Shown here: piece by piece, positions 6,006 through 10,278 of the stretch
How positions within the stretch are numbered: position 1 is the stretch's first letter
Layout: each line of letters begins with the position of its first letter
Assembly: GCA_018671635.1 (NCBI GenBank)
Contig: JABHHG010000176.1
Span: 1-10,278 of the forward strand
DNA length: 10,278 nt
Direction: 5' to 3'
Source: Fidelibacterota bacterium
Lineage (GTDB): Bacteria > Fidelibacterota > Marinisomatia > SCGC-AAA003-L08 > D37C17
Position numbers and translations under genes: made by a program
The notes under the pieces: model-generated
Database searches by the model: none
What the model saw: only the letters and a program-made list of their open reading frames with translations
Told to the model about the DNA's origin: nothing

Positions 6006-7457
6006 TCATTTAGTCCATCTCAAATTAGGTTCACGGTTTGCTTTGGTTTCATCTAATCTTCTTACGGGAGTAGTGATAGGAGCCTCTTTGAGTGATTCTG
6101 GATCCGTACTAATTCTATCATCAATTTCAAGCATTGCATCTGCAAATGAATCTAGTGTTTCCTTCGTTTCAGATTCTGTTGGCTCCATCATAATTGCTTC
6201 AGGAATATTAATTGGAAAGTATATAGTGGGTGCATGATATCCATAATCTAATAATGATTTTGCAATATCTAATACCTTAATTCCTCGCTCCTTTTGCTTA
6301 AGACCCGAGGCTACAAATTCATGCATAGTCCCTTCAGAAAAAGGGACTTCATATTTATCTTGTAATCGAACCTTCAAATAATTTGCGTTCAAGATGGCCA
6401 TTTTTGTCATTTCTTTTAACCCCTCTTCACCAAGCGAACGAATATAAACCCATGCGCGTACTAAAATTCCGAAATTTCCAAAGAATGTATGTATCCGACC
6501 AATACTATCATCGGTTCCAAAATTTAAGGTATATTCATTATCAACTTTATCAATCATGGGAACGGGCAAAAATGGAACCAATTTTCCCACAACGCCAATG
6601 GGTCCAGCTCCAGGTCCACCACCTCCATGAGGTGTTGAGAATGTTTTATGAAGATTAATATGTGTAATATCAAAACCCATATCAGCTGAACGCACTAGGC
6701 CAACCAATGCATTTAAATTTGCACCATCCATGTACATCAATCCATCCACAGAATGGATTATAGATGAAATTTCTTCAATATTATCCTCAAAAAGTCCCAA
6801 TGTATTGGGTTGAGTTAACATCATGCCTGCAACTTCAGCATCAACTTTTGACTTTAAATCTTCGATATCTACACGACCTCGACTATCAGATTTAACTTGA
6901 CGAGTTTTGAATCCACCTAAAATTACACTTGCAGGATTTGTGCCATGAGCCGTTTCAGGGATGATGATGTATTTACGGTTTTCACCATTTTTTTCATGAT
7001 ATTTTTTCATCATGAGGATGCCCACAAATTCACCTTGAGAACCAGCGCTGGGCTGTAATGTTACTCGCGACATACCCGTAATTTTTTTCATCATTTGTTC
7101 CAACTCATACATAAGTTGCAATGCGCCTTGAGTTGTTTCTTCAGGTTGGTCGGGATGAAGCCCTGCAAATCCTGGCATTGATGCAATCACATCATTAATT
7201 TTTGGATTATACTTCATGGTACAAGAACCCAATGGATAAAAGTCTTTGTCAACATGGTGGTTCTTGGTGGATAAATTCACAAAATGGCGAACCACTTCTG
7301 GTTCAGTAATTTCAGGTAATTCTGCGGGGATTTCTCTTAGTAAAGCTGAACTGATATTTTTACTCAATTCGACAGAGGGCACCTGAGAGGCAGGAAGTTT
7401 AACTCCCATTCTACCTTTCACACTTTTATCAAAAATAATAGATGCAGATTTACTCAT
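6006..7457 (-). CDS. gcvPB: Glycine dehydrogenase (decarboxylating) subunit 2
   Basis: A complete 483-residue P-protein beta subunit of the glycine cleavage system. With GcvPA it decarboxylates glycine and loads the aminomethyl group onto lipoyl-GcvH, feeding methylene-tetrahydrofolate synthesis. The PLP lysine is K271 in INLHKTFSTPHGGGGPG, a hallmark of the family. Other conserved blocks are FYPLGSCTMKYNPK (73-86), TLQPSAGSQGEF (133-144), ETAHGTNPASV (168-178) and YMDGANLNA (242-250). Length matches the ~480-490 residues of separate B subunits rather than the ~950 of fused GcvP. The ATG overlaps the alaS stop by 8 nt (ATGAGTAA), with AGGG 4 nt upstream of the start. No gcvPA, gcvH, gcvT or lpd is visible, so the other components must be encoded elsewhere. 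Confidence 0.98.
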   Translation of the reverse strand: MSKSASIIFDKSVKGRMGVKLPASQVPSVELSKNISSALLREIPAELPEITEPEVVRHFVNLSTKNHHVDKDFYPLGSCTMKYNPKINDVIASMPGFAGLHPDQPEETTQGALQLMYELEQMMKKITGMSRVTLQPSAGSQGEFVGILMMKKYHEKNGENRKYIIIPETAHGTNPASVILGGFKTRQVKSDSRGRVDIEDLKSKVDAEVAGMMLTQPNTLGLFEDNIEEISSIIHSVDGLMYMDGANLNALVGLVRSADMGFDITHINLHKTFSTPHGGGGPGAGPIGVVGKLVPFLPVPMIDKVDNEYTLNFGTDDSIGRIHTFFGNFGILVRAWVYIRSLGEEGLKEMTKMAILNANYLKVRLQDKYEVPFSEGTMHEFVASGLKQKERGIKVLDIAKSLLDYGYHAPTIYFPINIPEAIMMEPTESETKETLDSFADAMLEIDDRISTDPESLKEAPITTPVRRLDETKANREPNLRWTK

Positions 7458-10044
7458 GATTCCCTAAAGTTTCAATTATTAATTTTTTGCCTGATTTAAG
7501 TGCTTCATCCAATTTTGAAATATCTTTACCTCCAGCTGTGGCTAAATGAGGCTTACCCCCACCACCTCCACCCATAAACTGTCCAACAGAACGAACAACA
7601 TCACCTGCCTTAATTTTAGAGGTAAGATCATCAGAAACTGCACACATGACCATGGGTTTACCGGACACTTTTGAGCCAATTAGTGCAATACCGTTATTCT
7701 TAAAATGTTGCCTGAAGGCATCCCCCATCTCTTTAAAATCTGAAATATTATCTAATTGTTCAACCACTATTTTATAACCATTCAGATTTTCTGCGGACTC
7801 AACTAATTCTTCCACAACGCTTCCTTGAGAAGATTGATTTATTTTTTTCAATTCTCGCTCAAGTATTTTCTTTTCATTTAACACAGATTCAAGGCGTTGA
7901 ATAATTTCTGAATTTGCACATTTAAGCAAGTGTTTTACATCTGACAATAGCGTATCATTATTACTTAATAATTCAGACACGGCTTCGCCCGTAACCGCTT
8001 CAATTCGTCTTACACCCGAAGATAGCGCCGTTTCACTTATAATTTTAAATACGCCAATATCCCCAGTACGTGACACATGTGTACCCCCACAAAGCTCTTT
8101 TGAAAAACCTGCAATATTAACCACACGAACATCATCATCATACTTTTCACCAAATAATGCAGTAGCACCTGATTCTTTTGCATCATCAAAATTCATAACT
8201 TTTGTATCAAGTTCAATATTATCACGAATAATAGAATTCACCACATCTTCAATTTTTTGCAAATTTTCAATACTTATTCGCTCATAATGAGTTAAATCAA
8301 ATCTCAATTTATCTGGAGCTACCAATGAACCAGCCTGCTGAACATGGTCTCCTAATACATCTTTCAATGCTTGATGAAGCAGATGTGTGGCGGTATGGTT
8401 TAATCGGATTTGTTGCCGTCTAGGGACTGTAACTGAAGTATGAAGTGATTTTATTTTTTCAATACTCCCAGACTTAACCTGGCCAATATGAATAAATTCA
8501 TTCTGATGTTTAACTGTGTCAATAACTTCAAAAGTGAAATCACCGTGGGAAAAAATTCCAGTATCACCCACTTGCCCACCAGATTCTGCATACAATGGAG
8601 TTTGGTCTAAAATCATTTCTAGTTGATCATTATTTTTTCGATATCGACGAATTTGAGATTCTGATTCTAATAATTCATAACCAAGAAATTTTGAAGATTC
8701 ACCTTCACTTACAGAAACCCATTCACCTTCATCCAAGTTGAGGATAAATTTCCCAGCTGAACGTGCACGTTCCCGTTGGGCATACATACATGATTCAAAT
8801 CCATTTGTATCAACTAAAAGTTGATTTTCACGAGCCATTAGTTCTGTCAAATCAAGCGGGAAACCAAACGTGTCATACAATTTAAACGCATCTTCTCCAG
8901 AAATCTCACCACCCTTTTTAATGGGATGAATAATTTTTGAAAATCGTTCTAGACCTTTATCTAAAGTCGAGCCAAAGGAGGACTCTTCCGCCTGAATTAC
9001 TTTTTCAATATGTGACTGTTTATCTTTCAATTCAGGAAATGCATCACCCATCACATCAACCAATGTTGATACCAACGAAAATATAAAAGGTTTTTCTAAA
9101 TCTAGTAATCGACCAAATCTGGATGCACGTCGAAGAACTCGACGCAATACATAACCTCGCCCTTCATTACTGGGCAAAGCCCCATCTGCAATAGAGAATG
9201 ATAACATGCGTAAATGATCTGCAATAACTTGATGGGGTACTCCATCTTTAAAATTTATAGACTTACCTGAAACTTTGCATATTTCATTCAAAATTGGAAC
9301 AAATAAATCCGTTTCATAATTAGATTCTTTACCATTCAATATGGCAACAATTCTTTCAAATCCAGCACCAGTATCCACATGTTTTGCAGGAAGATCAGAA
9401 AGACTTCCATCTGCTTCACGATTATTTTGTATGAATACTAAATTCCAAATTTCACGATATTCTGCTAAATCATTCACGCCTGCGTGATCTTGATTATCTA
9501 CATCATTTCCGGTGTAATAATGAATTTCAGTACATGGGCCACATGGGCCCACTTCACCCATTTCCCAAAAATTATCTTTTTCAGCAAACTTTAAGACCCT
9601 ATCGGGAGAGATATCTGTTACTGAATTCCAAATTTTTCCCGCTTCATCATCATCTTTATAAATGGTAATCCAAAGACGATTTTTATCTAGCTTCCACACT
9701 TCAGTTAGCAATTCCCACGCCCAGCGAATAGCATCCTCTTTATAATAATCACCGAAGGACCAATTACCCAACATCTCAAAAAAGGTATGGTGATAATTAT
9801 CAACGCCAACCTCTTCAAGATCATTATGTTTTCCACTTACGCGAATACATTTTTGTGAGTTTGTTGCCCGTAAAAATTTAGGTGATTCTTGATTAAGGAA
9901 ATAGGGTTTGAACTGATTCATCCCGGCATTTGTAAACAATAACGTTGGATCATCGGTAGGAACTACAGAGGAACTCCGAACAAAGGTATGTCCTTTATCT
10001 TTGAAAAAGTCAATAAACTGCTGCCGAATTTCCTTAGAGGTCAT
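7450..10044 (-). CDS. alaS: Alanyl-tRNA synthetase
   Basis: A complete 864-residue class II aminoacyl-tRNA synthetase (876 in E. coli) that charges tRNA-Ala in the cytosol. The catalytic domain shows motif 1 around TNAGMNQFKPYF (38-49), motif 2 HTFFEMLGNWSFGDY (86-100) and motif 3 GRGYVLRRVLRRA (295-307). The editing domain that hydrolyses mischarged Ser/Gly-tRNA has its zinc ligands: HTATH (H550, H554) and CGGTH (C652, H656). Residues about 700-750 are a predicted helical/coiled-coil linker, and the C-Ala domain ends with GGGGGGKPHLATAGG (825-839). The start is an ATG directly after tandem TAA codons that end the upstream gene, with no clear SD, so initiation may depend on coupling. The gene overlaps gcvPB by 8 nt. 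Confidence 0.99.
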   Translation of the reverse strand: MTSKEIRQQFIDFFKDKGHTFVRSSSVVPTDDPTLLFTNAGMNQFKPYFLNQESPKFLRATNSQKCIRVSGKHNDLEEVGVDNYHHTFFEMLGNWSFGDYYKEDAIRWAWELLTEVWKLDKNRLWITIYKDDDEAGKIWNSVTDISPDRVLKFAEKDNFWEMGEVGPCGPCTEIHYYTGNDVDNQDHAGVNDLAEYREIWNLVFIQNNREADGSLSDLPAKHVDTGAGFERIVAILNGKESNYETDLFVPILNEICKVSGKSINFKDGVPHQVIADHLRMLSFSIADGALPSNEGRGYVLRRVLRRASRFGRLLDLEKPFIFSLVSTLVDVMGDAFPELKDKQSHIEKVIQAEESSFGSTLDKGLERFSKIIHPIKKGGEISGEDAFKLYDTFGFPLDLTELMARENQLLVDTNGFESCMYAQRERARSAGKFILNLDEGEWVSVSEGESSKFLGYELLESESQIRRYRKNNDQLEMILDQTPLYAESGGQVGDTGIFSHGDFTFEVIDTVKHQNEFIHIGQVKSGSIEKIKSLHTSVTVPRRQQIRLNHTATHLLHQALKDVLGDHVQQAGSLVAPDKLRFDLTHYERISIENLQKIEDVVNSIIRDNIELDTKVMNFDDAKESGATALFGEKYDDDVRVVNIAGFSKELCGGTHVSRTGDIGVFKIISETALSSGVRRIEAVTGEAVSELLSNNDTLLSDVKHLLKCANSEIIQRLESVLNEKKILERELKKINQSSQGSVVEELVESAENLNGYKIVVEQLDNISDFKEMGDAFRQHFKNNGIALIGSKVSGKPMVMCAVSDDLTSKIKAGDVVRSVGQFMGGGGGGKPHLATAGGKDISKLDEALKSGKKLIIETLGNHE

Positions 10045-10047
10045 TTA

Positions 10048-10278
10048 TTAAAACTTAATTTGTGTTTCAATTTGCATGGATGATACAGATTCGTACTTTC
10101 CATCATCAGCTAATACATAAGTGGTTCTACTCTTATACACTAATGTCATACCTGCAGATACCTCAAAACCTAAATTATAACCAGAAATACTGGTTTCATT
10201 GGGTTCAAATTTAAATGGGTTAGTCACATTGCTTTGTTGGTAAAAAGCTTCAGCCACATCTATTTTTGCAATCTTTCG
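10048..10278 (-). CDS. C-terminal fragment of a beta-strand-rich, probably outer-membrane protein (5' end cut)
   Basis: Seventy-six residues are visible; the frame is open to the right edge, so the start lies outside the window and the GTG at 10257 is internal. I do not recognise the family with confidence. The end shows alternating polar/hydrophobic residues typical of membrane beta-strands: about ISGYNLGFEVSAGMTLVYKS, a turn around ADDGKYE, and a last strand SSMQIETQIKF ending in phenylalanine, as outer-membrane barrels often do. A large surface/barrel protein (TamB-, SprA- or LptD-like, or a lineage-specific one) would fit, but nothing visible separates these. The stop is a tandem TAATAA, directly followed by the alaS ATG, a 3-nt gap that points to co-transcription. 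Confidence 0.6.
   Translation of the reverse strand, partial: RKIAKIDVAEAFYQQSNVTNPFKFEPNETSISGYNLGFEVSAGMTLVYKSRTTYVLADDGKYESVSSMQIETQIKF

Noticed and set aside
5941..6237. Plus-strand, serine-rich, hydrophobic open frame opposite the gcvPB end and ridA start.
   Set aside because: It mirrors conserved minus-strand coding sequence; the Ser/Ile/Val richness is what reverse-complemented Glu/Asp/Asn-rich codons produce.
7553..7576. C-rich simple repeat (G-rich on the minus strand).
   Set aside because: It encodes the six-glycine stretch of the C-Ala domain in AlaS, a normal family feature.
9532..9552. Short tandem-like repeat of CATGGGCC with a palindromic look.
   Set aside because: It encodes the conserved GPCGPC segment of alanyl-tRNA synthetase; the repeat follows from the protein sequence.

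Overview
The window is about one-third G+C and reads as a gene-dense bacterial chromosome segment. All ten genes lie on the minus strand, so transcription runs from the right edge to the left edge. The most likely source is a marine FCB-group bacterium, possibly Candidatus Marinimicrobia/Neomarinimicrobiota (SAR406 clade). This is an inference from four things: AT-rich composition, a small exported DUF5683-type protein (a family typical of the FCB group), a two-subunit-type glycine decarboxylase (gcvPB separate from gcvPA), and a bacterial archaeal-like geranylgeranyl reductase. No 16S or other decisive marker is present.

Layout in transcription order: (1) the C-terminal 76 residues of a beta-strand-rich protein, probably an outer-membrane or surface protein, cut by the right edge; (2) alaS, complete alanyl-tRNA synthetase; (3) gcvPB, glycine decarboxylase subunit 2; (4) ridA, enamine/imine deaminase; (5) a 120-residue exported/membrane DUF5683-like protein; (6) purF, amidophosphoribosyltransferase with Fe-S cysteines; (7) a UbiA-superfamily prenyltransferase; (8) a 59-residue 2[4Fe-4S] ferredoxin; (9) a geranylgeranyl reductase family flavoprotein; (10) a DinG-type helicase with an N-terminal DEDDh exonuclease, cut by the left edge.

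The nine junctions range from a 26-nt overlap to a 19-nt gap, so there is no room for conventional promoters or terminators between genes. The whole window looks like part of one long transcript with extensive translational coupling. I saw no tRNA, rRNA, CRISPR, insertion sequence or large repeat, and no stretch above 20 nt without a gene.

Functionally the operon mixes translation (alaS), one-carbon/glycine and purine metabolism (gcvPB, ridA, purF), an isoprenoid-lipid module (UbiA, ferredoxin, GGR) and DNA repair (DinG). The lipid module is the most interesting part. A UbiA prenyltransferase, a dedicated ferredoxin and a reductase with the archaeal GGR substrate motif YxWxFPx8GxG overlap each other's coding sequences. 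That is the arrangement expected for making a prenylated lipid or quinone and then saturating its isoprenoid chain. Archaeal-type ether lipids in a bacterium are one candidate product, and a partially saturated quinone is another.
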